64,000 nt of DNA from CAYPAV01 sp964408805 (GTDB lineage Bacteria; Pseudomonadota; Alphaproteobacteria; UBA8366), in assembly GCA_964408805.1 (NCBI GenBank), contig CAYPAV010000006.1:62001-126000 (forward strand), in the 5' to 3' direction. A program made the translations under genes and the position numbers. Below the pieces are notes generated by a model. The model was not told where the DNA came from. It was given only the letters and a program-made list of their open reading frames with translations, and did no database searches. Shown here piece after piece: positions 17,354-26,763 of this stretch (position 1 is the first letter of the stretch; the number at the start of each line of letters is the position of its first letter).

Positions 17354-17692
17354 TCAATCCGTCTGCGCTTCACCGATAAAAATATCGAGGCAGAGATGCT
17401 GATCCACCAGCCGGGCCGACTTTTCCGCTTCGCGCGGCAGAGGAATGCTATTCGAAAGACAATAATTCACCATGGCCGCTTCCGCATCTTCCTCGGAAAG
17501 ATGGATATCCGTCTGCTTCTGGCGTGAAACGTTGAAAAAGTTCAATTCATACTGAAATTCCCGACCATCTCGAACCGTCGTAATGCTGGAGATATCGCCG
17601 CTTGGCGGATCGACGGGATTTTGCGGCGTGTCCCGAATGGCTTCTCTCAGTTCCGTCATTTGAAAGGTCAATCGGCGAAATTCAGTCGGCAT
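17354..17692 (-). CDS. Small protein of unknown function (112 residues)
   Basis: ATG at 17692 preceded by GAGGGGAGCC. No signal peptide or membrane segment. The middle (SSITTVRDGREFQYELNFF) alternates like beta strands, and the C-terminal half (SEEDAEAAMVNYC) looks helical and acidic. Two Cys residues (in NYCLSNS and HLCLDIF). No family recognised. It lies 36 bases before the methyltransferase start and 62 bases after the acyl-CoA dehydrogenase stop on the same strand, so it may be co-transcribed with either. Confidence 0.6.
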   Translation of the reverse strand: MPTEFRRLTFQMTELREAIRDTPQNPVDPPSGDISSITTVRDGREFQYELNFFNVSRQKQTDIHLSEEDAEAAMVNYCLSNSIPLPREAEKSARLVDQHLCLDIFIGEAQTD

Positions 17693-17754
17693 GTCGGCTC
17701 CCCTCGAACGGGCATGGATTGGTTAAACTAAAACTATATCCGAGCGCCCTCCGG

Positions 17755-18912
17755 TCATCCCTTTGGTTTTCCAAGGAATTGATCGGCAATGATGTTGCGT
17801 TGAATCTGGTTCGTGCCCTCGACGATCTGCAGGACCTTGGCATCCCGCATATAGCGCTCGATCGGGAAATCCTTGGATACGCCGGCCGAGCCAAAGATCT
17901 GCACCGCATCGGTCGCCACCTTCATCGCGACGTCGGTCGCGAAGCATTTCGCCATCGCGGCAAGACCCGCGAGTTCGCGTCCCCGCACCCCCCGATCGAT
18001 AGCCTGAGCCGCTTGGTAGACCAACCCGCGCGCGGCCTCGATTTGGATCGCCATGTCGGCGAGCATCCAGCGAATGCCTTGAAAATCACTGACATGCCGC
18101 CCGAAGGCTTCGCGGCTTTGCGCATAATCGAGCGCATGATCGAAGGCGCCCTGCGCGAGACCGACACCGCGCGCGCCAATGATCGGCCGGGTATGGTTGA
18201 AGGCCGCCATGATTGCCTTGAACCCGCCGCCCTCGCCGCCGAGCAGGTTCTCCGACGCGACGACGCAATTCTCGAAATGCAACTCGGAAGAAGGAATTCC
18301 ACGGGCCCCCATCTTCGGTTCGTCCCGCGCGATGACGAGACCCGGCGCATCCTTCTCGACGATGAAGAAACCCAACCCGCGGTGGCCGGAGTCCGGCGCC
18401 ATCTGCGCGCCGACGATGATGTAATCCGAAACCCGCGCATTGGTGCAGAAGATCTTGGTGCCGGTGAGCGAATACCCGCCCTCGACCGGTGTCGCCCGGG
18501 TCTTGATGTTGGCCACATCGGAGCCGGCATGGGGCTCGGTCACGGAAATGGCGGCGCGGAGATCGCCCTTGACCAGACCCGGCAGCAAGCGGTCCCGCTG
18601 CGCCTCGTCGCCAGCCGCCAGGATGGCGCCGAAGGTGCTCCACTGCACCACCAGCAGATAGGCGGTGTTGTAGCAGACGCGGCCCAGTTCCTCTACCGCG
18701 AGACAGCCGGAAACCATGCTGTCGGTCCCGCCATAGGCTTCCGGAAACGGCAAGCCAAAGAGACCGAGTTCCCGCAACAAGTCGAACATGTCCTGGGGAT
18801 ACTCCGCCTTGTCGTCGATCTCGGCGGCGCGCGGCGCCACGCGTTCCCGGGCCACCCGGCGTAGCGTCTCCCGAAGCAGGCGCTGCTCGTCATTCAGTTC
18901 AATCGGGTCCAC
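17755..18912 (-). CDS. Acyl-CoA dehydrogenase
   Basis: 385 residues with standard ACAD signatures: VTEPHAGSDVANIKT in the middle domain, REAFGRHVSDFQGIRWMLAD in the C-terminal helices and the end motif IVEGTNQIQRN carrying the canonical catalytic Glu. FAD-dependent oxidation of an acyl-CoA to the enoyl-CoA with electron transfer to ETF. Starts at a GTG (18912) only four bases after the aroC stop, so it is the third gene of fabI-aroC-ACAD. Chain-length preference is not readable; the pattern is close to short/medium-chain enzymes. Confidence 0.94.
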   Translation of the reverse strand: MDPIELNDEQRLLRETLRRVARERVAPRAAEIDDKAEYPQDMFDLLRELGLFGLPFPEAYGGTDSMVSGCLAVEELGRVCYNTAYLLVVQWSTFGAILAAGDEAQRDRLLPGLVKGDLRAAISVTEPHAGSDVANIKTRATPVEGGYSLTGTKIFCTNARVSDYIIVGAQMAPDSGHRGLGFFIVEKDAPGLVIARDEPKMGARGIPSSELHFENCVVASENLLGGEGGGFKAIMAAFNHTRPIIGARGVGLAQGAFDHALDYAQSREAFGRHVSDFQGIRWMLADMAIQIEAARGLVYQAAQAIDRGVRGRELAGLAAMAKCFATDVAMKVATDAVQIFGSAGVSKDFPIERYMRDAKVLQIVEGTNQIQRNIIADQFLGKPKG

Positions 18913-18916
18913 GACG

Positions 18917-19990
18917 CTAACCTGACTGGGCTCGATGGCGGAGCAGGTGATCGGCGAGGACGCAGGCCGTCATCGCTTCGCCGACCGGGACCGCGCGAAT
19001 ACCGACGCAAGGATCGTGACGTCCGGATGTGGCGATTTCCGTGTTCTCGCCATCGATCGTTACCGTGCGGCGGGGGGTTTGGATCGAACTCGTCGGTTTC
19101 ACCGCGAAACGGACCACGATGTCCTGTCCCGTCGAGATGCCCCCAAGGACCCCGCCCGCATTGTTGGAGAGGAATTCGACCTTGCCGTCATTGGTCATTC
19201 GCATCTCGTCGGCATTGGCCTCGCCCGTCAGTTCGGCGGCCCCGAAGCCAGCGCCGATCTCTACCCCTTTGGCCGCGTTGATGCTCATCATCGCCGCCGC
19301 GAGATCGGCATCGAGCTTGCCGTAAACCGGCGCTCCGAGCCCGGCCGGCGCGCCGGAGGCCACCACCTCGATCACCGCGCCGAGGGAAGAGCCCGCCTTT
19401 CGGGCGTCGTCGACCATGATTTCCCAGGCCTTCGCGGTCTCGGGATCGGGGCAGAAGAAGGGATTGTCGTCGATCGCCGCCCAATTCCAATTAGCGCGGT
19501 CGACCGCGCGGTCGCCGACCTGGACCAGGGCGCCTCGGACCTGGACCGCGTCCCCCATAACCTTTCTCGCAATCGCACCCGCCGCGACCCGCATCGCGGT
19601 CTCCCGGGCCGAAGAACGCCCGCCGCCTCGATAGTCGCGAATGCCGTATTTCGTCCAATAGGTGAAATCCGCGTGGCCGGGGCGGAACTTGTCCTTGATA
19701 TCGGAATAGTCACGCGAGCGCTGGTCGACGTTCTCAATCGTCAGGCCGATCGGCGTGCCCGTCGTCTTCCCCTCGAAGACGCCAGACAGTATCTTGACGG
19801 CGTCGGGCTCGCGCCGCTGCGACGTGTGGCGCGATTGCCCGGACCGGCGGCGGTCGAGTTCGGCCTGGATGTCGGCTTCCGACAGCACGATGCCGGGGGG
19901 CGTGCCATCGACCACGCAGCCGATCGCCGGCCCGTGGCTTTCACCCCAGGTGGTGACGCGGAAAAGGTGGCCGAAACCGTTATGCGACAT
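18917..19990 (-). CDS. aroC: Chorismate synthase
   Basis: 357 residues, the family's normal length. N-terminus GHLFRVTTWGESHGPAIGCVVDG, central RPGHADFTYWTKYG and the GGGRSSARETAMRVAAGAIARK signature, and a C-terminal GRHDPCVGIRAVPVGEAM block. It converts 5-enolpyruvylshikimate-3-phosphate to chorismate with reduced FMN, the last common step of aromatic amino acid synthesis. ATG at 19990; starts 18 bases after the fabI stop. Linkage of fabI and aroC is common in Rhodospirillales and supports an alphaproteobacterial origin. Confidence 0.97.
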   Translation of the reverse strand: MSHNGFGHLFRVTTWGESHGPAIGCVVDGTPPGIVLSEADIQAELDRRRSGQSRHTSQRREPDAVKILSGVFEGKTTGTPIGLTIENVDQRSRDYSDIKDKFRPGHADFTYWTKYGIRDYRGGGRSSARETAMRVAAGAIARKVMGDAVQVRGALVQVGDRAVDRANWNWAAIDDNPFFCPDPETAKAWEIMVDDARKAGSSLGAVIEVVASGAPAGLGAPVYGKLDADLAAAMMSINAAKGVEIGAGFGAAELTGEANADEMRMTNDGKVEFLSNNAGGVLGGISTGQDIVVRFAVKPTSSIQTPRRTVTIDGENTEIATSGRHDPCVGIRAVPVGEAMTACVLADHLLRHRAQSG

Positions 19991-20008
19991 GGCTTTTTGT
20001 CTTGGGCT

Positions 20009-20848
20009 TTAGGTCTTGGGCTTGATGCCCGACAAGAGAGTGCTGACTTCGTCGGCGGCATCGACGGCGACCATGCCGACCGTGTGATAGCCGCAATCGA
20101 CATGGTGAACCTCGCCGGTGACGCCGGTGCTGAGGTCGCTCAAAAGATAGAGGCCCGTGCTGCCCACCTCGTCGAGGGAAACATTGCGCCGCAAGGGCGA
20201 GTTCAATTCGTTCCATTTCAGGATATAGCGAAAATCGCCGATCCCGGAGGCCGCCAGGGTCTTGATCGGCCCGGCGGAGATCGCGTTCACCCGCACGTTG
20301 TCGCTGCCGAGATCGGCCGCGAGATAGCGGACGCTGGCCTCGAGCGCCGCTTTCGCGACCCCCATCACGTTGTAGTGCGGCATTACGCGCTCGGCGCCGT
20401 AATAGGTCAGGGTAACCAGACTTCCGCCATCCCGCATCAAGGGGGCGGCGCGCTGGCAGACGGCGGTGAAGGAATAGCAGGAGATGTCCAGGGTCTGGTT
20501 GAAGTTTTCGCGGCTGGTGTCGACGTATTTTCCGGTCAATTCGTTGCGGTCGGAAAAGGCGATGGCATGGACGACGAAATCGAGCGTATCCCACTTCTCG
20601 CCCACGGTCGCGAAGGTCGCATCGACACTGGCATCGTCGGTCACGTCGCACTGCATCAGAAAGTTGGAGCCCACGGACTCCGCGAGCGGCCGCACCCGCC
20701 GCTCGAGCACTTCCGCCTGATAGGTGAAGGCCAGTTCGGCACCTTGGGCGGCGAGCGTGCGCGCGATCCCCCAGGCGATCGAACGATCGTTGGCCACGCC
20801 CATGATCAGGCCGCGCTTGCCTTCCATCAACGGTCGCGCTTCGGTCAT
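20009..20848 (-). CDS. fabI: Enoyl-[acyl-carrier-protein] reductase (NADH)
   Basis: 279 residues from ATG at 20848, preceded by GGGAGG at the right distance; the ATG at 20869 adds seven residues and lies before that site. GLIMGVANDRSIAWGIA is the FabI-type NAD-binding start (G-x5-S), and the catalytic Tyr/Lys appear in YYGAERVMPHYNVMGVAKAALE-like order. SAGPIKTLAASGI is the substrate loop that also contacts triclosan. Last reduction of the type II fatty-acid cycle. First gene of the fabI-aroC-ACAD operon and divergent from yihY. Confidence 0.97.
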   Translation of the reverse strand: MTEARPLMEGKRGLIMGVANDRSIAWGIARTLAAQGAELAFTYQAEVLERRVRPLAESVGSNFLMQCDVTDDASVDATFATVGEKWDTLDFVVHAIAFSDRNELTGKYVDTSRENFNQTLDISCYSFTAVCQRAAPLMRDGGSLVTLTYYGAERVMPHYNVMGVAKAALEASVRYLAADLGSDNVRVNAISAGPIKTLAASGIGDFRYILKWNELNSPLRRNVSLDEVGSTGLYLLSDLSTGVTGEVHHVDCGYHTVGMVAVDAADEVSTLLSGIKPKT

Positions 20849-20971
20849 CGAACAACCTCCCATGGACAAGCTTCGCCCGCGTCACCGCGAAGTCGAAGTT
20901 TGGTCATCCTACACGGAAAGCACCGCCGGTCAACGCGAGCCGATTTCCCCAAGCCACGCTTTCGCGCTATC

Positions 20972-22375
20972 ATGAACAAGCGTTCAATTTTGGGGAAAAC
21001 GACGTTGGTCCAACAGGTTGCGCGAAATCCCGACGCCGACTGGCGAAACGGCTTTCGATTTCTGGCCTTCGTGATTCGGCGTTTCGTGGCGGACGGCTGT
21101 TCGGGGCGGGCGGCGGCATTGACCTACACGTCCCTCTTGGCCCTGGTCCCGCTGCTGGCGATCAGCTTTGCGATTTTCGCCGCCTTTCCCGCTTTCGAAG
21201 ACCTGCGCGACGAACTTCAGACCTATATCTTCGAAAATTTCGTCCCCGAGGTCGGGCTCACGGTGTACCAGCACTTGATGAAATTCACGGCGCAGACCGG
21301 ACAACTCACCTCGGTCGGAATCGTCTTTCTGATCGTCACCTCCGTCATGCTGCTGACGACGATCAGCAATACCTTCGACGCGGTCTGGCGGGTGCGCGAG
21401 GGACGTCCGCTGGCGACACGGCTGCTGGTCTACTGGGCGATGTTGACGCTGGCGCCCTTGCTGCTCGGCGCCAGTCTTTCGATGTCGAGCTATCTCTTCA
21501 CGGCGGCACGGTCGTCCGGGATCGAGGATTGGACCGGCCCGCTCGGGAAATTCACGCCATTCGTCCCGCTGATCCTGCAGTTTATCGGGTTCTCGGTCCT
21601 GCTGTTCGTGATGCCGAGCCATCCCATTCGGTGGCGCGACGCGCTGATCGGCGGATCGACCGTCGCCCTTCTGTTCGAAATCCTGAAGAAGGGTTTCGGA
21701 TATTACGTCGCTAATTTTCCGACCTACGAGACCATATACGGCGCGCTTGCGGCCTTTCCGATCCTTCTCGTCTGGATGTATATCTCCTGGCTGGTCGTCC
21801 TGTTGGGGGCAGAGCTGACGGCGGCCTTGCCGGAATGGCGAGCCGGCCTCCGCGATCCCACGCATAGCAATGCGGCGAAGCCCTGGCGACGCTTGATGAT
21901 CACGCTCGCGATCCTGCATGGCTTGCTGGCGGCGAGCCGGCGGGGCGGCGGCCTCAACCAACGGCGGTTGGCACGATTCGTTCGGGTTGCCCCGAACGCG
22001 TTGGACGAGAACCTCGAGACACTGCGAGATGCGCTTTACATCGCCAAGACCGAACGCGGCGAATGGCTTCTCGCGCGCGATCTGTCGGCGGTGACCCTGG
22101 GAGACCTCAACCGTTCCCTCGGACTCGACCCCGAAGTCGCCGGCGATGTCAGTCCCGATGATCTCGCCTGGAAACGGCGCTACGGCGAAATCGTCGATGC
22201 CATCGCGCGCAGCGCCACCGAACAACTCGATGTCGACCTGAAGACTCTGCTCGCGGCCGACGAAGATATGGAAATTCTCGGCCTGTCGGAGGAAGCCGAA
22301 GGGACGGAACCGATAGCGGGCCGCTGGGGACGTCTTCTCGCCTGGCTCGGGCTCGGTTGGATCGGTTCCTCCTGA
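20972..22375 (+). CDS. YihY/BrkB family inner-membrane protein
   Basis: 467 residues from ATG at 20972; the frame is open far upstream but that part is antisense to fabI-aroC. About six membrane segments lie between residues 45 and 290, with the family's signature FVADGCSGRAAALTYTSLLALVPLL near the start and FPTYETIYGALAAFPILLVWMYISW later. The C-terminal 170 residues are soluble and helical. Once called RNase BN in error; function of the family is uncertain, possibly a transporter or envelope factor. It is divergent from fabI and followed convergently by the dnaJ-like gene. Confidence 0.9.
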   Translation: MNKRSILGKTTLVQQVARNPDADWRNGFRFLAFVIRRFVADGCSGRAAALTYTSLLALVPLLAISFAIFAAFPAFEDLRDELQTYIFENFVPEVGLTVYQHLMKFTAQTGQLTSVGIVFLIVTSVMLLTTISNTFDAVWRVREGRPLATRLLVYWAMLTLAPLLLGASLSMSSYLFTAARSSGIEDWTGPLGKFTPFVPLILQFIGFSVLLFVMPSHPIRWRDALIGGSTVALLFEILKKGFGYYVANFPTYETIYGALAAFPILLVWMYISWLVVLLGAELTAALPEWRAGLRDPTHSNAAKPWRRLMITLAILHGLLAASRRGGGLNQRRLARFVRVAPNALDENLETLRDALYIAKTERGEWLLARDLSAVTLGDLNRSLGLDPEVAGDVSPDDLAWKRRYGEIVDAIARSATEQLDVDLKTLLAADEDMEILGLSEEAEGTEPIAGRWGRLLAWLGLGWIGSS

Positions 22376-22394
22376 CGCGAGAGCGCGCGGCCGT

Positions 22395-23297
22395 CTATTC
22401 CATTCCGGCCTTTCGTCGTGCATCGGAGGGATTTCGTTCCGCCCATTCGCGGATAAAGTCACTGAGTTCCGTGTCCGGCGCCTCCGGCAAGACGATCTTC
22501 AAGCGAAGATATTGATCGCCCTTCTTGCCGCGTTTCGAGGCCACGCCCTTGCCCCTCAGACGGAGGCGCGTACCGGAACTGGCGCCGGGCGGCACGGTGA
22601 CGGTCACCGGCCCGTCCACGGTCGGCGCCTTGATCTTTGCGCCAAGCACCGCCTCGTCGATCGAGACCGGGAGTTCGACCTCGATATCCGCGCCCTCGCG
22701 CTTGAAATAGGGGTGGGCGTCGACCTGCACCTCGATGAAGGCATCGCCCGCGGAAGCGCCGGAGGATCCCGGCATGCCCTGGCCCTTCAGGCGAAGGCTC
22801 TGTCCGTCCTCCGTGCCGGCCGGAATATTGACGTCCAATGTTTTCCCGTCGTGCCGCGTCACCCGCCGGCTGACACCCTTCACCGCGGAAAGAAAATCGA
22901 TCCGCACCGTATAGCGGATATCCTGGCCCTTGATCCCGCCGGCGCCGGCGCCTCGGCCACGGCCGCCGCGAAACCCGCCGAAGAGCTCGGAAAATATGTC
23001 CTCGACATCACCGCCGCGAAAATTGAATCCCCCGCCGCCCGCATTGGCCTGATGGAAGGCAAAGTCCGCCCGAGGCGAGCCGTCGGCGTTGATTTGGCCC
23101 TGGTCGAACTGGCGTCGTTTCTCCTTGTCGGACAGCAGATCATAGGCCGAGGTCGCATCCTTGAACCGCTGCTCGACCTTGGCGTCGCCGGGATGCGTAT
23201 CGGGATGGGTCGCCTTGGCAATTCGCCGGTAGGCCTTCTTGATATCGTTGTCGCTGGCGCCCTTGGCGACGCCGAGCTCTTCATAGGGATCCTTCAT
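22395..23297 (-). CDS. DnaJ-type co-chaperone (CbpA-like, no zinc finger)
   Basis: 300 residues from ATG at 23297 with GCGGAGG upstream. Residues 1-68 are a J domain with the HPD motif in AKATHPDTHPGD; then a Gly/Phe/Arg-rich linker (GGFRGGRGRGAGAGG) and two C-terminal beta domains (residues about 115-285, ending GDQYLRLKIVLPEAP). The Cys-rich zinc finger of DnaJ is absent, so this is the CbpA/DjlA-like class B type that stimulates DnaK. Located 100 bases after the lipoprotein gene, in the order conserved next to pdxH in alphaproteobacteria. Confidence 0.93.
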   Translation of the reverse strand: MKDPYEELGVAKGASDNDIKKAYRRIAKATHPDTHPGDAKVEQRFKDATSAYDLLSDKEKRRQFDQGQINADGSPRADFAFHQANAGGGGFNFRGGDVEDIFSELFGGFRGGRGRGAGAGGIKGQDIRYTVRIDFLSAVKGVSRRVTRHDGKTLDVNIPAGTEDGQSLRLKGQGMPGSSGASAGDAFIEVQVDAHPYFKREGADIEVELPVSIDEAVLGAKIKAPTVDGPVTVTVPPGASSGTRLRLRGKGVASKRGKKGDQYLRLKIVLPEAPDTELSDFIREWAERNPSDARRKAGME

Positions 23298-23397
23298 CCG
23301 ACCTCCGCTCCGAGCCACGGTGCCCGGCGCAAACAGGCATGCGCCAATGATCGGCGCACGCCCAAACGCGACTGGTAACCAACGATACCAAACCCCG

Positions 23398-23868
23398 TCA
23401 GTTCATGATCTTCCAACTGCCGTCGGCCTGCTGGCATGCGGTGCCAAGGGCCTCTTCGGTCCGATTCTTGATCGTGACCGTCTGGCGAAATTCCCGGCAT
23501 CGAGCGCCCGTCCGGTTGTGGGTGCCCTCGCGGGTCGGCGTCACGGTTCCACGATGTCCGCTATCGGGGTTGTCCCAGCTGACCGTCTGACCGATCGGCG
23601 CCGTTCGCGCGTTCACCTCGGCCCGCGACATCGCGGCGCGGTCGGCGGCATCCAGCGACTTGCCGACCTCGCCACCTGCCCACGCACCTAAAAGCGCGCC
23701 AATCGCCACGGCCGCCATCTGTCCCCGGCCGGAGCCCACCTGCGAGCCCGCCAGCGCACCGAGCCCCGCGCCCACGAGCGTTCCGGCCCCTTGCTTCTGG
23801 CCCATATTGGTCTGGCAGGCCGCCAAGACGAACACCACCAGCACCGCCGAAGCGAATTTCTTCATCAT
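23398..23868 (-). CDS. RT0821/Lpp0805-type glycine-zipper surface lipoprotein
   Basis: 156 residues from ATG at 23868 (a second ATG follows directly); earlier in-frame codons do not look like a signal. Signal peptide MMKKFASAVLVVFVLAAC ends in a lipobox with the lipidated Cys at residue 18. Residues 27-68 have Gly zipper repeats (GAGTLVGAGLGALAGS and AIGALLGAWAGGEVG) that form a membrane-inserted hairpin, followed by a small beta domain with two Cys (GARCREF and GTACQQ). Known members are outer-membrane or surface proteins of Rickettsia and Legionella. Divergent from pdxH. Confidence 0.88.
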   Translation of the reverse strand: MMKKFASAVLVVFVLAACQTNMGQKQGAGTLVGAGLGALAGSQVGSGRGQMAAVAIGALLGAWAGGEVGKSLDAADRAAMSRAEVNARTAPIGQTVSWDNPDSGHRGTVTPTREGTHNRTGARCREFRQTVTIKNRTEEALGTACQQADGSWKIMN

Positions 23869-23980
23869 AACGCTCAATCCTTTCTCTACGCGCCCCTCGT
23901 CCCATGCATGATGCGAACCAACTGTCCCACGGGTCGCGCGTTGCAAAAGCCGCGCTAACAGGGATTATACAAGAAATAGG

Positions 23981-23993
23981 GAGAAATTTTCTC
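23981..23993. repeat. Short palindrome in the lipoprotein/pdxH divergent region
   Basis: GAGAAA and TTTCTC separated by one base, inside an AT-rich stretch between two divergent genes. It could be part of an operator. A 13-base palindrome is weak evidence on its own. Confidence 0.25.
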
Positions 23994-24057
23994 GATTTAA
24001 ACCGTCGCGGCCAAAACTTCGCGTGAAGATCTCCCGAAGGCCGCGAACGGAGTACGA

Positions 24058-24648
24058 ATGACGGAAAAAGAACGCAGCGAGCCCTTGGACCATTTTCACG
24101 ACTGGTTCGAGGCAGCAAAACAAAATGAAACGGACCTGCCGGAAGCGATGTCCGTCGCCTCTGTCGACGGCAATGGCCGGCCGTCGTCGCGGATGGTCTT
24201 GCTGAAAGACGCGAGTCCCGGGGGCTTCGTGTTCTATACGAATTTCGAAAGCAGGAAGGGTGTCGAACTGATTTTCGCGCCTCACGCCGCTCTCCTGTTC
24301 CATTGGAAATCGCTGCACCGTCAGATCCGCATCGAAGGACCGGTCGAACGAGTAAGCGACGAAGAGGCCGACGCCTATTTCGACAGCCGCGACCGAGGTG
24401 CCAGGATCGGCGCTTGGGCAAGCGCTCAATCACGCACAATGGAAGGGCGGTTCGACCTCGAAAAGGAGGTCGCGCGCTTCACCGCGAAATTCGGTGTGGG
24501 GCCGATCGAGCGGCCGCCCCATTGGTCGGGCTTCCGCGTTATGCCCGACCGGTACGAATTCTGGAGCCAGGGTCGCTTCCGCCTCCACGACCGGCTGGTT
24601 TATTCGCGGGACGGTGACGGCTGGCGAACTGAACGGCTCTATCCCTGA
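24058..24648 (+). CDS. pdxH: Pyridoxamine 5'-phosphate oxidase
   Basis: 196 residues, usual length. SVDGNGRPSSRMVLLK and FYTNFESRKG are the FMN-binding segments; the C-terminal RFRLHDRLVYSR and ERLYP end are characteristic of PdxH. It oxidises pyridoxamine or pyridoxine 5'-phosphate to pyridoxal 5'-phosphate, the cofactor of the hemA product and the class III aminotransferase elsewhere in the window. ATG at 24058. Its stop TGA shares one base with the ATG of the downstream cation-efflux gene (24648), so the two are translationally coupled. Confidence 0.96.
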   Translation: MTEKERSEPLDHFHDWFEAAKQNETDLPEAMSVASVDGNGRPSSRMVLLKDASPGGFVFYTNFESRKGVELIFAPHAALLFHWKSLHRQIRIEGPVERVSDEEADAYFDSRDRGARIGAWASAQSRTMEGRFDLEKEVARFTAKFGVGPIERPPHWSGFRVMPDRYEFWSQGRFRLHDRLVYSRDGDGWRTERLYP

Positions 24649-25583
24649 TGGCACACACGCATCTTCATATACCGACGGAGATTGGAACTGGATCGCCGCG
24701 CGCGGCTCGCTTGATGCGAATCGCCACTTACGCCTCGGTCACCGCGGCGATCATACTCATTCTGGCCAAGAGCACGGCGTGGTTCGCGACCGACTCGGTC
24801 GCCCTTCTCGGCAGTTTGATCGATTCGCTCCTCGACGCGTTCGCATCACTGGTCACCCTGTTCGCCGTCCGCCATGCGCTGCAACCGGCCGACCGTGAAC
24901 ACCGGTTCGGGCATGGCAAGGCCGAGGCCCTGGCGGCCCTTGCCCAATCCGCCTTCATTACCGGTTCGGCGGTTCTTTTGCTGTTCGAGACGGGCCGGCA
25001 GTTTTTCGAGCCGACACCCATCAGGCACAGCGATTTCGGCATTTGGATCATGGTGTTCTCGATCGTCGTGACGCTGGCCCTCGTTCTGTTCCAGCAATGG
25101 GTGGTCAAACATTCGGGATCGGTCGCCATCGCCGCCGATTCCGTCCATTACAAGGGCGATCTGCTGCTGAACCTCTCGGTGGTCGCGGCCTTGCTGCTGG
25201 GCTCGCGCCTCGGCTGGCTCTACGCCGATCCCATCTTCGGGGCGGCGATCGGTGTCTACCTCATCTGGAACGCCGCCTCGCTCGTGCGGGGCTCGCTGGA
25301 TATGCTGATGGACCGGGAACTGCCCGACGAGGAGCGCGAGGCCATCCGGGACATCGCGATGGCACATGACCAGGTCGATGCGGTCCACGACCTTCGCACG
25401 CGCCGGTCCGGACAGACCTATTTCATCCAGCTCCATGTCGAGATGGACGGCGACATGCCGCTGAATCGGGCACACGAAATCGCGGACGCCGTCGAACTCT
25501 CGATCCTGGAGGCCTATCCCGGCGCCGAGGTTATCATCCACCAGGACCCCGAGGGTCTGGAAGATCCGCCGGTCTATCGTTAA
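24648..25583 (+). CDS. Cation diffusion facilitator (FieF-like) transporter
   Basis: 311 residues, about six membrane segments, and a cytoplasmic C-terminal domain. Membrane site residues appear in SLIDSLLDAFASL (TM2 D-x3-D pattern) and AADSVHYKGDLL (TM5), matching Zn/Fe-transporting FieF-type proteins; HRFGHGKAEALAAL is the usual loop. The C-terminal QVDAVHDLRTRRSG and GAEVIIHQDP segments belong to the regulatory dimer domain. Exports Zn2+, Fe2+ or Cd2+ against protons. Overlaps pdxH by one base, so probably one operon. Confidence 0.93.
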   Translation: MAHTHLHIPTEIGTGSPRAARLMRIATYASVTAAIILILAKSTAWFATDSVALLGSLIDSLLDAFASLVTLFAVRHALQPADREHRFGHGKAEALAALAQSAFITGSAVLLLFETGRQFFEPTPIRHSDFGIWIMVFSIVVTLALVLFQQWVVKHSGSVAIAADSVHYKGDLLLNLSVVAALLLGSRLGWLYADPIFGAAIGVYLIWNAASLVRGSLDMLMDRELPDEEREAIRDIAMAHDQVDAVHDLRTRRSGQTYFIQLHVEMDGDMPLNRAHEIADAVELSILEAYPGAEVIIHQDPEGLEDPPVYR

Positions 25584-25610
25584 ACCGGCGGCCGACGAGG
25601 AGGAAATCAA

Positions 25611-26666
25611 GTGAAGTTCGGATTGTTCGGCGGCGCGACCGCCAAGACCGCGCCGCCAGGTTCCCCCACGGACGGCGAGCAAGCGCCGGACCGTGTGCAT
25701 TTCGCGGCCTCGGACGACAGTCACGCCTATGGCGAATTCATCGACGGGATTGTCGAGGCGGAACGGCTCGGCTTCCATGGCGTCTTCCTGGTCGAGCATC
25801 ACTTCACCGGCGTCGGGCAACTCTCGGCGACCTTGGGATTTCTTTCGTTTCTGGCGGCGCGAACGCAGGCCATCCGGCTCGGCACAGCCGTGATCGTACT
25901 CCCCTGGCACAATCCCGTGTTGCTGGCGGAGCAGGTCGCGACACTCGATGTGCTCTCCAACGGACGGCTCGATTTCGGTATTGGGCGCGGCTACCGGCCG
26001 ACCGAGTTCGACCGCTTTCGCATCCCGCTCGAGGAGGCCGGCGAGCGCTTCGAGGAAGCGATCGCGCTGTTGAAGAAGGCGCTCACATCGGAGCAGCGGT
26101 TCTCGCATCGAAGCCAACATTGGGCGTTCGACGATATCGTCGTCGAACCGCCGCCCGTCCAACGGCCCCATCCGCCGCTCTGGCTGGCGGCGGGCCGGCC
26201 CGAATCGCTTCGCAAGGCGGCCGAAGACGGGTATTCGCTGCTCCTCGATCAGTTCGCGACCCTCGAAGTGACGCTCGAGCGCCTGGCAATCTACCGCGCG
26301 GCGATCGAGGATGCAGGCCAGGCCTTCGATCCGATGCGCGTCGCCGTTGCCCGCAGTATTTCCATCCTCGGCGACGAGGGGGACCGCGAGGCGGCGATGG
26401 AACGGCGCATGGCGGCGGTCGGCCGCATGGGCCGCCTGGCGCGTTCGGACGACGGGGCCTACGTCTCCAGCATGGCGCCCGACCCGGACCTTCGAAAGGC
26501 GGCCGAGGAAAGCACCCTGATGGGCACGCCCGAGCGGATCATCGAGCAAATCGAGATGCTGCGGGCGGGCGGCGTCGAGTATCTGCTGCTGGCCGGTACG
26601 GGCGCCGATCCCGCGACGCTTCGCCGTTTCGCACGGGAGGTCATGCCCGCCTTCCCCGCGACCTGA
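25611..26666 (+). CDS. LLM class flavin-dependent oxidoreductase
   Basis: 351 residues starting at a GTG (25611) with a strong GAGGAGGAAAT site. Luciferase-like fold: GVFLVEHHFTGVG (residues about 60-72), AVIVLPWHNPVLLAEQVATLD and NGRLDFGIGRGYRPTEFDRF. The first 30 residues are slightly longer than in close relatives. Likely FMNH2- or F420-independent monooxygenase of the alkanal monooxygenase type; substrate unknown. It follows the cation efflux gene by 27 bases on the same strand and converges with an SDR gene across a 97-base AT-rich gap in which no gene or clear terminator was found. Confidence 0.87.
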   Translation: MKFGLFGGATAKTAPPGSPTDGEQAPDRVHFAASDDSHAYGEFIDGIVEAERLGFHGVFLVEHHFTGVGQLSATLGFLSFLAARTQAIRLGTAVIVLPWHNPVLLAEQVATLDVLSNGRLDFGIGRGYRPTEFDRFRIPLEEAGERFEEAIALLKKALTSEQRFSHRSQHWAFDDIVVEPPPVQRPHPPLWLAAGRPESLRKAAEDGYSLLLDQFATLEVTLERLAIYRAAIEDAGQAFDPMRVAVARSISILGDEGDREAAMERRMAAVGRMGRLARSDDGAYVSSMAPDPDLRKAAEESTLMGTPERIIEQIEMLRAGGVEYLLLAGTGADPATLRRFAREVMPAFPAT

Positions 26667-26763
26667 CCCGCCCGAAATCAATCTCCGAATACCCTAATAA
26701 TATTTCTTAGAAACGCCTTATAATTAATTGAAATAAAGAAGTAATAGCCGCAATCTACACTGA

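Noticed and set aside
15410..17527. 705-codon plus-strand frame
   Set aside because: Shadow of the sulfatase, methyltransferase and the small unknown gene; no start site and no family pattern.
18935..20971. Upstream part of the long plus-strand frame joined to yihY
   Set aside because: It is antisense to aroC and fabI; the yihY start with family similarity is ATG at 20972.
24846..26681. 611-codon minus-strand frame
   Set aside because: Shadow of the cation efflux and LLM genes, composition typical of antisense translation.
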